DNA from: Hyphomicrobiales bacterium
GTDB lineage: Bacteria > Pseudomonadota > Alphaproteobacteria > Rhizobiales > Xanthobacteraceae
Direction of reading: 5' to 3'
Length of the DNA: 64,000 bases
Assembly: GCA_017305715.1 (NCBI GenBank)
Contig: JAFKKG010000009.1
Span: 372,001-436,000, forward strand
Shown: piece by piece, positions 32,936 through 40,531 of the stretch
How the letters are laid out: the number at the start of each line of letters is the position of its first letter
How positions within the stretch are numbered: position 1 is the first letter of the stretch
The notes under the pieces: model-generated
Seen by the model: the letters and a program-made list of their open reading frames with translations, nothing else
The model's database searches: none
Told to the model about the DNA's origin: nothing
Position numbers and translations under genes: made by a program

Positions 32936-33015
32936 AGGGCGGATTAGCGGAGCGTAATCCGCCGGTATGCGTTTTTCGAAGGCGGCGGATTACGCCTTCG
33001 GCTAGTCCGCCCCTT
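32936..33015. repeat. Dispersed repeat, GGCGGATTA type
   Basis: GGCGGATTA (32938-32946) pairs with TAATCCGCC (32955-32963) around GCGGAGCG. A second imperfect hairpin (GGCGGATTACGCC ... TAGTCCGCC) follows at once. Related units occur at 34395-34496, 35660-35756, 36084-36168 and 43722-43798. With the rest of the 336-bp gap (32842-33177), no gene is seen. Confidence 0.65.
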
Positions 33016-33177
33016 CCGCGACGCCGGACACATCCGCGCTTGGGCAACTTGCCTGCTTCCCCTCAGGTTTTCCTGTGCGGCATCAAACGCAAGGGGCCGC
33101 CAACGGAGGCGGCCCAATGCTGTTTCGTGAACCCCCAATTGGGGCCGCCCCGCATGTCGGTGGGCGAGAAGCTGCAC

Positions 33178-33360
33178 TTACCTGGTCAACTGGTCCAAAA
33201 TCGCCTGAAACCGTTGGGACGGATCGTTCATGCCGCTCGATCCGCCCGCCTTCGCGCGAATATTTGCGAAGAAGTAGGAGAAAAAGCCGCCGGCAACCTG
33301 GTCGAGGTCGGCGTCCGAAACAGCAGCCTCGGTGTTCTGGTTGTTCTGGTTCGCATTCAT
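33178..33360 (-). CDS. Small double-glycine leader peptide (GG peptide 1)
   Basis: 60 residues from ATG 33358-33360, with GGAGA five bases upstream. The leader (1-25) ends in SDADLDQVAGG, the pattern of Nif11/class-II-bacteriocin-type leaders cut after Gly-Gly by peptidase-ABC exporters. The 35-residue remainder begins FFSYFFANIRAKAGG and is polar at the end, without Cys. Two further intact genes (35859, 36223) and one broken gene (45839) share the leader motif but not the core. A GTGA half site lies 84 bp upstream (33437). Precursor of an exported peptide is the best guess; bacteriocin activity is unproven. Confidence 0.7.
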   Translation of the reverse strand: MNANQNNQNTEAAVSDADLDQVAGGFFSYFFANIRAKAGGSSGMNDPSQRFQAILDQLTR

Positions 33361-33436
33361 GGTCTTCTCCAACGTTTCGGTGCGGGATCATTCCCGGCAT
33401 CCATCGTGGAGATACCCGCGATCGGTCCGGCCGAGT

Positions 33437-33450
33437 GTGATATGTCGCCA
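33437..33450 (-). promoter_or_regulatory. Degenerate CRP-like site before GG peptide 1
   Basis: Read in the direction of the gene the site is TGGC-GACATA-TCAC. Only the gene-proximal half (TCAC) is intact, but the centre is 84 bp from the start codon, as for the other peptide genes. Confidence 0.35.
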
Positions 33451-33511
33451 GAGAATATCTTGATTTTTGCTTGAGAACGTCGTGACGCTCTCTGAAGATG
33501 CCCTCGCCTGC

Positions 33512-33883
33512 TCACGCATTTGCGCTTCGCATTGATTTATCCGACAGCCACGAACACACCGCGGCCGGCACGCCTCCGACAAGCCCGACCATCAGGACTG
33601 GCCATAGCTCGTCTGATCCTCCCGACAGGAAGCGCACGATCAGGACGGCCGCCAGTGCCGCCGTGCCCGCCGTTCCCATGACCCGCAGACGGGTCGGCTT
33701 TGCGGAAAGCGCCCAATCGACCCAAGCCAGCAGCAACGCGGGAATGACCGCGATCGCGTACACCATTTGGAAGGACGACGAATCCATCAGTCTGAAATCG
33801 TGACGCGTGATCATGTCGGGGGCGTTGAAGACGACCAGCGCGAGAGGCGGAAAGAGAACCGCGAAAATCAGAAGGCGCTTCAT
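33512..33883 (-). CDS. Small membrane protein, DUF5413-like
   Basis: 123 residues from ATG 33881-33883. Four hydrophobic segments are seen: LIFAVLFPPLALVVF at the N-terminus, then MVYAIAVIPALLLAWVDWAL near 40-59, VMGTAGTAALAAVLIVRFL near 68-86, and PVLMVGLVGGVPAAVCSWLS near 95-114. It resembles small Bradyrhizobium membrane proteins grouped as DUF5413, from memory and with limited certainty. It stands between GG peptide 1 and the 49-residue gene at 34169. Any link to peptide export is speculation. Confidence 0.6.
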   Translation of the reverse strand: MKRLLIFAVLFPPLALVVFNAPDMITRHDFRLMDSSSFQMVYAIAVIPALLLAWVDWALSAKPTRLRVMGTAGTAALAAVLIVRFLSGGSDELWPVLMVGLVGGVPAAVCSWLSDKSMRSANA

Positions 33884-34168
33884 GTGACCAGACCCGCCTG
33901 AACCCGATGATCCGGAACCACGGCCATCCCGGCTTTCGACGCCATGAAGCTTTGCCCAGTGCTGGCGCAGGGCCAGTTCGCAGGGCGGAACGGCGCCGAT
34001 GGCTTCGTCATCAGTGCCGCCAAAGAATGTGGCACGGGACCGGCCTGGCCACGTCCAACCCAAAACACACTGCCGTGAACGAAACCCTTTGTCCGGGATC
34101 GCGAAGCCGTCCTGAAACAAACCCCTCTTACCTTGTGATGTAACCTAACACGCTTAAGGGAGAGCGGA

Positions 34169-34318
34169 ATGCGTACTCTCATATTTGGCGTCATGTTACT
34201 CGCCGTCGTGGCCGCTGGATCATCCTACACATTGATCTCGTCCTCGCTTGCGGCATCCCGGGACGCGAAAGCGGCGACATTCGCCGAACGATTTGCCCCG
34301 GCCCTCTGGCAGCAATGA
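34169..34318 (+). CDS. Small single-helix secreted or membrane protein (49 aa)
   Basis: Frame MRTLIFGVMLLAVVAAGSSY and on to FAPALWQQ, stop TGA 34316-34318. AAGGGAGAG lies 5-8 bases before the ATG. A hydrophobic helix at residues 3-16 looks like a signal peptide or anchor. It is too short for family assignment; the ribosome site and composition are the support. Confidence 0.5.
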   Translation: MRTLIFGVMLLAVVAAGSSYTLISSSLAASRDAKAATFAERFAPALWQQ

Positions 34319-34394
34319 CGAAGTCCGCCGGCGCTGTCACGTCGGCGAAACCACTTCGCTGACGCTGTCGATAGCTTGCAGGGCGGTTTGGGGC

Positions 34395-34496
34395 GCGGCG
34401 TCATCCGGCGCCTTGCTCCGAAAGCGGCGGATGACGCTTCCGCCTTCGCCCTGCGAGCTGCGGCGGACAGGTCGGCTAATCCGCGCTACCCCTCGT
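34395..34496. repeat. Dispersed repeat, GGCGGATTA type
   Basis: GCGTCATCCGGCGCCTTGCTCCG is followed by GGCGGATGACGC and later GGCTAATCCGC. The segment CCTTGCTCCG-AAAG-CGGCGGA recurs at 36110-36135 (CCTTGCTCCGGAAAGGGCGGA), which shows the two are copies of one element. It ends at the ArsR stop. Confidence 0.55.
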
Positions 34497-34803
34497 CGGC
34501 CATCCCCAAAATCGTCTTCAGCAATTTCGGAAACCGCGCGTTGATATCCGCCTCGCGGACCACGTTGCGGTGCTCGACGCCTTTTTTCGAGGTCTGGATC
34601 AGCCCGGCTTCGCGCAGCACGCGAAAATGGTTCGACAGGGTCGATTTGGCCATGCCGGGGCAAGGTGCTGCTTCCGTGCAGGACATGCAGTCCTTGCGCT
34701 CGAGCAGGCTTTTCACGATGCGCAGCCGCATCGGGTCCGCCAGCGCTGCCAGCACTCCGGCCAATGTGATGTCCTCGCGCGGCGGATGAACGAATTGCAC
34801 CAT
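34486..34803 (-). CDS. ArsR/SmtB-family repressor
   Basis: 105 residues from ATG 34801-34803. It has a winged helix with LAALADPMRLRIVKSLL near 18-34 and recognition region MAKSTLSNHFRVLREAGLI near 51-69, then the wing SKKGVEHRNVV. Cys residues in RKDCMSCTEAAPCPG (near 37-51) could sense a metal, thiol or redox change. It is divergent from an SDR gene over 98 bp containing a perfect 13-bp-arm palindrome (34834-34866). That suggests it represses itself and the SDR. Confidence 0.88.
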   Translation of the reverse strand: MVQFVHPPREDITLAGVLAALADPMRLRIVKSLLERKDCMSCTEAAPCPGMAKSTLSNHFRVLREAGLIQTSKKGVEHRNVVREADINARFPKLLKTILGMADEG

Positions 34804-34833
34804 GCCCAAATATATAGCGCTCCCCTTGAACAG

Positions 34834-34866
34834 GTTCAATAGTTCACTATTACTGAACTATTGAAC
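34834..34866. promoter_or_regulatory. Operator palindrome of ArsR-type repressor
   Basis: GTTCAATAGTTCA-N7-TGAACTATTGAAC, 13 bp perfect arms. Inner 6-mers AGTTCA/TGAACT are also palindromic. It lies between the ArsR start (34803) and the SDR start (34902), so one bound dimer could block both promoters. Confidence 0.75.
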
Positions 34867-34901
34867 GAACGCGCCACAAGCGCGACGATGGAGAATGCAA
34901 C

Positions 34902-35651
34902 ATGACCAAGAGACTTGAAGGCAAAGTGGCGCTGGTAACCGGCGCATCCAAGGGCATCGGCGCCGAGATCGCCGCCCGCCTGGCCGCGGAAGGGGCGTCG
35001 GTCGCCGTCAACTACAGCGCCAGCAAGGAGGCCGCCGACCGCGTGGTGGCGGCGATCAAGGGCAAGGGCGGCAAGGCCGTCGCCGTCCATGGCAATCTGA
35101 GCGACGGCAACGGCGCAAAAAAGGTGGTGGCGGAAACCGTCAAGGCGTTCGGCGCGATCGACGTCCTCGTCAACAATGCCGGCATCTATGAGTTTGCGCC
35201 GCTGGACGGCATCACGCCCGAGCACTTCCACAAGCATTTCGATCTCAACGTGCTCGGGCTGCTGCTGGTGTCGCAGGAAGCCGCGCGGCATTTCAATGAC
35301 GGCGGCAGCATCATCAACATCAGTTCGGGGGTGTCGACGATCGCGCCGCCGAATTCCGCGGTCTACACCGCGACCAAGGCGTCGGTCGACGCCATCTCCG
35401 CGGTGCTTTCGAAGGAACTGGCGCCGCGCAAGATCCGCGTCAATACCGTCAACCCCGGCATGATCGCCACCGAAGGCGTGGTTTCGGCCGGCCTCGCCGA
35501 AGGCGATATGCGCAACTGGATCGAGTCCGCCACGCCGCTCGGGCGGATTGGCAAGGTCGAGGAAATCGCGGCGGCGGTCGCCTTCTTCGCGTCAAGCGAC
35601 GCGTCCTATATCACCGGCGAAACGTTGCACGTGACGGGCGGCCTGCACTGA
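34902..35651 (+). CDS. Short-chain dehydrogenase/reductase under ArsR control
   Basis: 249 residues. TGASKGIG coenzyme loop near 13-20, NNAG near 90, catalytic Ser (NISSGVS), YTATK with Tyr and Lys, and GETLHVTGG at the end. VNYSASKE after the second strand favours NADP(H). It resembles 3-oxoacyl-ACP-reductase-like or glucose-dehydrogenase-like SDRs of xenobiotic and stress operons; the substrate is not known. It is divergent from the ArsR gene across a shared operator. Confidence 0.9.
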   Translation: MTKRLEGKVALVTGASKGIGAEIAARLAAEGASVAVNYSASKEAADRVVAAIKGKGGKAVAVHGNLSDGNGAKKVVAETVKAFGAIDVLVNNAGIYEFAPLDGITPEHFHKHFDLNVLGLLLVSQEAARHFNDGGSIINISSGVSTIAPPNSAVYTATKASVDAISAVLSKELAPRKIRVNTVNPGMIATEGVVSAGLAEGDMRNWIESATPLGRIGKVEEIAAAVAFFASSDASYITGETLHVTGGLH

Positions 35652-35659
35652 CCGGCGCG

Positions 35660-35756
35660 CCGTCGTACCGGCGGATTGGCGAAGCGTCATCCGCCGGTAC
35701 CTGCTTTCCAAATCGGCGGCCGCGCCTTGCGCCGACCGACTGGGCTGGTCCAACTT
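35660..35756. repeat. Dispersed repeat, GGCGGATTA type
   Basis: GTACCGGCGGAT (35665-35676) and ATCCGCCGGTAC (35689-35700) are perfect 12-bp arms around TGGCGAAGCGTC. A trailing GGCGG...GCCGACC part follows. Same family as 32936. Confidence 0.65.
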
Positions 35757-35769
35757 GCCGCCGCAAGAT

Positions 35770-35783
35770 GTGAGTTAGATCAC
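35770..35783 (+). promoter_or_regulatory. CRP-like palindrome before GG peptide 2
   Basis: GTGAGTTAGATCAC, followed by GGAAAGG. Centre 82 bp before ATG 35859. Shares TCACGGA with the sites at 36491 (minus orientation) and 46186. Confidence 0.6.
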
Positions 35784-35858
35784 GGAAAGGCACAAGTTGC
35801 GCTTCCATCGTTCATGACGTGACGGATCATCCGCTCACTGGAACCAGAGGAGAAGCGC

Positions 35859-36059
35859 ATGCCTGCGATGAGCAACAGCGAAGCACGTACAACCCAAGAC
35901 GGCGTGGACGTTCTGGCGGACACCGATCTTGATCCCGTAGCTGGCGGAGTTTGCCGCGAGCCGGACAAGGTCATCGTGATTGATTTGCCGAACCTCGGGA
36001 TTGCGTTCACTTACTCGAATTGCGGCGGCACCTTCAACATGTGGAACTTCAACAGATAG
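35859..36059 (+). CDS. Small double-glycine leader peptide (GG peptide 2)
   Basis: 66 residues from ATG 35859 with GAGGAG seven bases upstream. The leader (1-30) ends LADTDLDPVAGG. The core of 36 residues contains two Cys (VCREPDK and YSNCGG), alternating hydrophobics (KVIVIDLPNLGIAF) and ends NMWNFNR. The Cys pair could form a disulphide or be modified. It shares the leader pattern and the upstream CRP-like site with GG peptides 1 and 3. I cannot assign a product class; automated databases often file such proteins as bacteriocin-like. Confidence 0.7.
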   Translation: MPAMSNSEARTTQDGVDVLADTDLDPVAGGVCREPDKVIVIDLPNLGIAFTYSNCGGTFNMWNFNR

Positions 36060-36083
36060 GGTTAGGGTGAGACCGGGTTACAC

Positions 36084-36168
36084 CGACGGCGCGCGGATTG
36101 AATCGCACGCCGCCTTGCTCCGGAAAGGGCGGACCACGCTTCGTGATCCGCCCTGCCCGCTCGCATAG
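36084..36168. repeat. Dispersed repeat, GGCGGATTA type
   Basis: GGCGCGCGGATTGAATCGCACGCCGCC, then CCTTGCTCCGGAAAGGGCGGA and CGTGATCCGCCCTGCCCG, in order like the copy at 34395. It separates GG peptides 2 and 3. Confidence 0.55.
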
Positions 36169-36222
36169 GTCAGCGATGTTCGTCGGGTTGACGAGGCCGC
36201 TTTCAGCCCCGACGGCCCACCC

Positions 36223-36411
36223 CTAGGCGATCATCGTCCGCCCGCCGCCAAAATTGATATTCGCCCAGGGCAAATAAAACTGTTTGACCCAGTTCAGGTA
36301 CTGGAGTTCGCCTTCGATCGCCCGCCGTCCGCCGCTCACCTGATCCAGTTCGACAACGGTCAATTCGACCGTGTTCTGCCGGCTGCCGGGTTCATCGTTT
36401 CGCGTGTTCAT
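36223..36411 (-). CDS. Small double-glycine leader peptide (GG peptide 3)
   Basis: 62 residues from ATG 36409-36411 with GGAG six bases upstream. The leader (1-28) ends LTVVELDQVSGG. The core (34 residues) is aromatic: ELQYLNWVKQFYLPWANINFGGG, without Cys. It is convergent with GG peptide 2. The gene's 5' region has a 7-bp inverted repeat (GAAGGAT-G-ATCCTTC, 36435-36449) and a perfect CRP-like palindrome 86 bp from the start. The core differs fully from the other two peptides, so the genes are not recent duplicates. Confidence 0.7.
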   Translation of the reverse strand: MNTRNDEPGSRQNTVELTVVELDQVSGGRRAIEGELQYLNWVKQFYLPWANINFGGGRTMIA

Positions 36412-36490
36412 GTTCTGCTCCGTTGCACAAGAAAGAAGGATGATCCTTCGATCCATCCGGTCAGGGTGAGACCACAGCGATTCAATTTCC

Positions 36491-36504
36491 GTGATTTGAA
36501 TCAC
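36491..36504 (-). promoter_or_regulatory. CRP-like palindrome before GG peptide 3
   Basis: GTGATTCAAATCAC in the gene direction, followed by GGAAATTGAATCGC. Centre 86 bp before the start codon. Very similar to 46186 (GTGATCTGAATCAC). Confidence 0.6.
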
Positions 36505-36550
36505 GAGCGCAGCGCCGGCGGACCGGTCGGCTCCGATCCGCCCCGCCGCT

Positions 36551-36751
36551 CTACTGACCGGGGCTGTTCGGAGCCTTATCCAGGAGGTCGTAGATTTCGT
36601 CGGGCGTTTCCCGAACCGTGACGGCTGCCTTGTCACTCAGGAACTGGATGGTCGTCGCGTTGGCGGTCCGTTCGAAATACGCGACCGCGCTCATATTGAC
36701 ATGGATGACGCCAGTAGAATTTTCGCGGTTGAGCTCAAGAAAAGTAAGCAT
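36551..36751 (-). CDS. Small FlbD-like protein
   Basis: 66 residues from ATG 36749-36751 with a strong GGAG 8 bases upstream. The layout MLTFLELNRENSTGVIHVNMSAVAYFE, ATTIQFLSDKAAVTVRETPDEIYDLL follows the FlbD/small beta-barrel pattern: short strands, a residue-specifying loop, then a helix after a conserved Glu-x-Pro-Asp-Glu. FlbD of flagellar operons is of similar length but no flagellar genes are here. The CRP-like palindrome 137 bp upstream places it with the GG peptides. Function unknown. Confidence 0.62.
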   Translation of the reverse strand: MLTFLELNRENSTGVIHVNMSAVAYFERTANATTIQFLSDKAAVTVRETPDEIYDLLDKAPNSPGQ

Positions 36752-36881
36752 TTCGGGCTCCTTTAATGCCGCCGCGGCGTGGCGCCGGGCAGCGTGTGCC
36801 GTACAATCCCCCACCCATACTTGAATTCGGCGCGCTGCGGTTGAAATTATCGGCGGATGCCAAGCAAGTGCGGCCGCTTCA

Positions 36882-36895
36882 GTGAGCCAGCTCAC
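36882..36895 (-). promoter_or_regulatory. CRP-like palindrome before FlbD-like gene
   Basis: GTGAGCTGGCTCAC in the gene direction, followed by TGAAGC. Centre about 137 bp before the start codon at 36751, farther than for the peptide genes. Confidence 0.5.
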
Positions 36896-37023
36896 GTAGG
36901 TGCGCGCGATCTCCTCGGCTATTCGTCGAACAGGAACCGTGGCCGCTCTCACGCGACAAGGCGCTTGCTTATGCTGCGCCGCTCCCTCATGTAGCCGACA
37001 TCAGCACCAACCATGAGCCATCC

Positions 37024-37368
37024 ATGACCGCCCTGAAACCGCAGGCCAGCTACGACGATTTCTCCCGTCTCGACATCCGGATCGGCAAGGTCGTGGACGT
37101 CCAGCCGTTTCCGCGCGCCCGCAATCCCTCGTACAAGATCGGCGTCGATGTCGGCGCCGACCGGGTGATGTGGTCGAGCGCGCAGATCACCAATTATGCG
37201 CCCGCCGACCTGCTCGGCTCGCTGGTCGTATGCGTCTGCAATTTCGGACCGAAGAACATCGCCGGCTTCACGTCCGAACTGCTGATCCTCGGCGCCAGGG
37301 ACGCAGCCGGCAATGTGATCGTCCTTGGCCCGCGCAGCGAGGTCGCGATCGGCGAGCCGGTCTTCTGA
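37024..37368 (+). CDS. csaA: tRNA-binding-domain chaperone CsaA
   Basis: 114 residues, the whole of which is an OB-fold tRNA-binding domain. YDDFSRLDIRIGKVVDVQPFP near 10-30 and YKIGVDVGADRVMWSSAQIT near 37-56 are CsaA hallmarks, and the end VLGPRSEVAIGEPVF is family-typical. CsaA binds unfolded polypeptides and is linked to protein export in bacteria lacking SecB-like functions. A stand-alone MetG C-terminal-like protein is the alternative name. The gene is divergent from the small FlbD-like gene. Confidence 0.9.
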   Translation: MTALKPQASYDDFSRLDIRIGKVVDVQPFPRARNPSYKIGVDVGADRVMWSSAQITNYAPADLLGSLVVCVCNFGPKNIAGFTSELLILGARDAAGNVIVLGPRSEVAIGEPVF

Positions 37369-38263
37369 CGCCGCCGACGCCGGATTGTTCTGCATCTGAC
37401 TCCATTCCGTTCTCAAAGAACGAATCGGAATCGAAAAAATCGCCGCGAACGATTTCCTACCAAATGGTTTATCCGCGCGACCATCAGCGAACATCGAATG
37501 GTTTCGATACCCGGATGCAACAGAACGACCCGACGGGCAAATCACCTGTTCGGTTTTCCGGAAGTCATGTCAAGCCCTGAATTGACAATATTTCGTATTT
37601 ACAGAAGAACAAATCAGGCGCATATTTCCGCCATCCCGTCCCGGCCAGAGGGGCGCTCGCGATCGTCACGAACGTGGGACGGGGTTGCGGTGGACGTAAC
37701 GGTTGCGCTTGACGCGCGCGGCTGGAGCGTACGGCAAAGACGTGTGGTCCCGACGCCGCGATGCTGGCGTCCATGCACCTGGGGGCGTTCGACTTCCCAG
37801 GGCGCGACGGAGGCAAAAGAGCCGTTCTCCGGGGAGAGCACGTGATAAGCCGTAAAGCCATCGCGCAGGGAAGGCTGGGTGTTCTCCGCTGCCCTGTATG
37901 CTCGTGTGCGCACTTTTCTGTGCACGTTGCACACGAGACCGCGGGTGCAGCGCGCACCCGGTCTTCCCTGCGCCCTTTGCTTGGAGGGCGGGAAGTTTCC
38001 AGGCAAAGCTCGGGCGCCATGCGTCGCGAGAACGCCAACTCATATTCACGTCGTCCCGGCCCTGAGCCGGGACCCGTAACCCCAGGGAGCAGTTTCGCGA
38101 AGGGTTTCTGCTGCCGAGCGTTCACCGAGAAATCACGCAGTATGGGTCCCCCGATGCGCAATAGCGCATCTGAGCGTTCGCCGGGACGACGAGAGATCGG
38201 CGCCTGCCGCCGCGAGATCGCGGAAATGTGGACAATCGCCGTCCCACCAACTAATTCCCCTCC
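37369..38263. repeat. Repeat-derived 0.9-kb gap
   Basis: No gene is supported. The central 37,690-38,220 part contains segments I remember as a high-copy Bradyrhizobium intergenic repeat. These include TGCTCGTGTGCGCAC, a hairpin CGGGTGCAGCGCGCACCCG (37943-37961), and a REP-like CGTCCCGGCCCTGAGCCGGGAC (38053-38074). Short frames across it on both strands are typical spurious calls in such genomes. The first 300 bases look non-repetitive and empty. Confidence 0.55.
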
Positions 38264-39151
38264 ATGACCGTCATTTCCATCCAGTCCCAGGTCGCCTTCG
38301 GCCATGTCGGCAACTCGGCTGCGGTGTTTGCGATGCAGCGGCACGGCATCGACGTGATTGCGGTGCCGACCACGCTGCTGAGCAACCGGCCGGGCTATCC
38401 GACCATCCGCGGCCGGGTGCTGGAGGCGCAACTGGTCGCTGATCTCCTGCTCGGGGTCGAGGAGCGCGGCGCGGTCGATACGTGCCGGATGATATTGTCC
38501 GGCTATCTCGGGTCGGCCGAGACCGCCGCCGTGGTCGCGGACTTCGTGGCGCGCGCGCGGGCCCGCAATCCCGCGCTGCGCTATGCCTGCGATCCCGTGC
38601 TCGGCGATCGCGACCGCGGCCTGTTCGTCAAGCCGGACATCCCGCCGCTGGTGCGCGACCGGCTCTGCACCCTCGCCGACATCATCACCCCCAATCATTT
38701 CGAGTTCGACTGGCTGTGCGGCGCAGGCGCCACGACGTCCGGTCAGATGCTGGATGCGGCGCGCACATTGATGGCGCGCGGCCCATCGACGGTCGTCATC
38801 ACGTCGGCCGAACTCGATGACACGCCGGACGGCGAGATCGAGACGCTGGCGATCGAAGCGGCAAACGCCTGGCGCGTGCGCACGCCGAAACTTCCCATCA
38901 GCCCGAACGGCACCGGCGACCTGTTCGCCGCGCTGTTCACCGCCGCTCGCATGCAGGACCAGAATACGCCGGAAGCGCTGGGCCATGCCGCCTCCGCCAT
39001 CTACGCCGTCCTGGCGCGCACCGCCGCGCGGGGCACCGAGGAGATGCGGATCGTCGAGAGCGCGGAGGAACTCGTGCATCCGAAGCGGCGGTTCGAGGCG
39101 GTTGCGATAGACTCCCTCTCCCCGCACTTCGCGGGGAGAGGGTTGGGGTGA
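38264..39151 (+). CDS. pdxY: Pyridoxal kinase
   Basis: 295 residues. Ribokinase-fold vitamin B6 salvage kinase that phosphorylates pyridoxal to PLP. It opens with [17 protein letters not shown] (substrate loop), then [13 protein letters not shown] near 38-50, [14 protein letters not shown] near 108-121, [11 protein letters not shown] near 139-149, and the ATP/anion-hole [11 protein letters not shown] near 224-234. The last dozen residues ([13 protein letters not shown]) are encoded by a dispersed repeat that begins inside the gene (39112), so the normal stop has apparently been replaced by the repeat's TGA. Activity should be unaffected. Confidence 0.92.
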   Translation: MTVISIQSQVAFGHVGNSAAVFAMQRHGIDVIAVPTTLLSNRPGYPTIRGRVLEAQLVADLLLGVEERGAVDTCRMILSGYLGSAETAAVVADFVARARARNPALRYACDPVLGDRDRGLFVKPDIPPLVRDRLCTLADIITPNHFEFDWLCGAGATTSGQMLDAARTLMARGPSTVVITSAELDDTPDGEIETLAIEAANAWRVRTPKLPISPNGTGDLFAALFTAARMQDQNTPEALGHAASAIYAVLARTAARGTEEMRIVESAEELVHPKRRFEAVAIDSLSPHFAGRGLG

Positions 39152-39255
39152 GGGGCTCTATCCGCGAACGCCGGTTTCAATCGATGGACCTGTCCCCCCT
39201 CACCCGAAATTCGCTATGGCGAATTTCGACCTCTCCCCGCAAGCGGGGCGAGGTG
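39104..39255. repeat. Dispersed repeat overlapping the end of pdxY
   Basis: CTCCCCGCACTTCGCGGGGAG (hairpin) leads into AGGGTTGGGGTGAGGGG. A second related part has CCCCTCACCC, GAAATTCGC/GCGAATTTC (hairpin around TATG), CCTCTCCCCGC and AGCGGGGCGAGGTGA. The two parts are partly inverted copies of each other. The TGA of pdxY at 39149-39151 lies within the first unit. Confidence 0.7.
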
Positions 39256-39347
39256 ACCAACCGCCATCGGGTGCATATCGGCGTGTCGTTGTGCTACTCA
39301 CCCATCCTGCGGAAGCCACCCGCCGAGATGGAGCCTGGACCAAAAAA

Positions 39348-40412
39348 ATGAGCCGTTACTGGAGCCGCCTGACGCACGACCTGAAGCCCTATGTGCCGGG
39401 CGAACAGCCCCGCATCGCGGATTTGGTCAAGCTCAACACCAATGAGAGCCCTTTTGCGCCCTCGCCGCGCGCGCTGGAAGCGATCCGCGCCGAGGCCGCC
39501 GACAGCTTGCGGCTCTATCCGGACCCGCAGGCGACAGCGCTGCGGGCGGCGCTCGCCACCTATCACAAGGTGCAGCCCGAACAGGTGTTCGTCGGCAACG
39601 GCTCTGACGAGGTGCTGGCCCATGCGTTCGTGGCCCTGCTCAAGCACGACTCGCCGCTGCTGTTCCCCGACATCACCTACAGCTTCTATCCCGTCTATTG
39701 CGGCCTGTTCGGCATCGCCCATCAGGAGGTGCCGCTCGATGAGGCGATGCGGATCCGCATTGCCGATTATCGGCGGCCGGCCGGCGCGATCATCGTGCCC
39801 AATCCGAATGCGCCCACCGGCGTGGCGCTGTCGCGGGCCGAGATCGCGGCCCTGCTGGCGCAGCATCCCGACATACCCGTCGTGATCGACGAGGCCTATG
39901 TCGATTTCGGCGCCGAGACGTCCATTCCGCTGGTCGCCTCGCATCCGAACCTGCTGGTGGTGCAGACCATGTCGAAGTCGCGGGCGCTTGCGGGCCTGCG
40001 CGTCGGCTATGCGATCGGCGATGCCGGCCTGATCGAGGCGCTGACGCGCGTGAAGGACAGTTTCAACTCCTACCCGCTCGGCCGGCCCGCCCAGGCCGGC
40101 GCCATCGCGGCGCTGGAGGACGAGGCCTGGTTCCAGCAGAGCCGCGCGCGGGTGATCGAGGGCCGGCAGCGGCTCACGAGCGGCCTGGGTCAGCTCGGCT
40201 TCGAGGTGCTGCCGTCGGCCGCCAACTTCGTGTTCGCGCGCCATCCGGCACATCAGGGCGCCGCCCTGGCTGCCGCCTTGCGCCAGCGCGCGGTGATCGT
40301 CCGCCATTTTGCCGCGCCCCGGACCTCGGACTATCTGCGCATCACGGTCGGCACGGACGGGCAAACCGGGCGGTTGCTGTCTGCGCTGTCGGAAATCCTG
40401 GGTCGTGCGTAA
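39348..40412 (+). CDS. hisC: Histidinol-phosphate aminotransferase
   Basis: 354 residues from ATG 39348; the frame is open further upstream, but that stretch is repeat. A fold-type I PLP enzyme that converts imidazole-acetol phosphate to histidinol phosphate. [10 protein letters not shown] and KLNTNESPF near 11-35 are HisC-typical. Others are NGSDEVL near 84, PNPNAPTG near 146, DEAYVDFG near 178, and the PLP lysine in [15 protein letters not shown] near 207. It is not near other his genes, so it may be a second HisC-like paralogue also acting on phenylalanine or tyrosine. Confidence 0.9.
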   Translation: MSRYWSRLTHDLKPYVPGEQPRIADLVKLNTNESPFAPSPRALEAIRAEAADSLRLYPDPQATALRAALATYHKVQPEQVFVGNGSDEVLAHAFVALLKHDSPLLFPDITYSFYPVYCGLFGIAHQEVPLDEAMRIRIADYRRPAGAIIVPNPNAPTGVALSRAEIAALLAQHPDIPVVIDEAYVDFGAETSIPLVASHPNLLVVQTMSKSRALAGLRVGYAIGDAGLIEALTRVKDSFNSYPLGRPAQAGAIAALEDEAWFQQSRARVIEGRQRLTSGLGQLGFEVLPSAANFVFARHPAHQGAALAAALRQRAVIVRHFAAPRTSDYLRITVGTDGQTGRLLSALSEILGRA

Positions 40413-40531
40413 GACGAGGTAATGCGCCTATTTGATATTCGGCCATTTGCAGCCGGTGCGTTGCCTTCCAACCGGGCACAGCGTAATTTTACGGCGGTTT
40501 GCGGATTCATGCTCGTCGGACGGGAGAAGCC

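Noticed and set aside
33884-34168. A tRNA-like or regulatory RNA in the spacer
   Set aside because: The 285-base spacer shows no stable paired structure beyond chance and no tRNA end.
33178-36411. A complete bacteriocin operon
   Set aside because: The leaders look right, but there is no immunity gene, C39 exporter or modifying enzyme nearby, so only the precursor claim is kept.
37690-38220. Short open frames across the repeat-rich gap
   Set aside because: They lie in what appears to be a high-copy intergenic repeat, on both strands, without starts or families.
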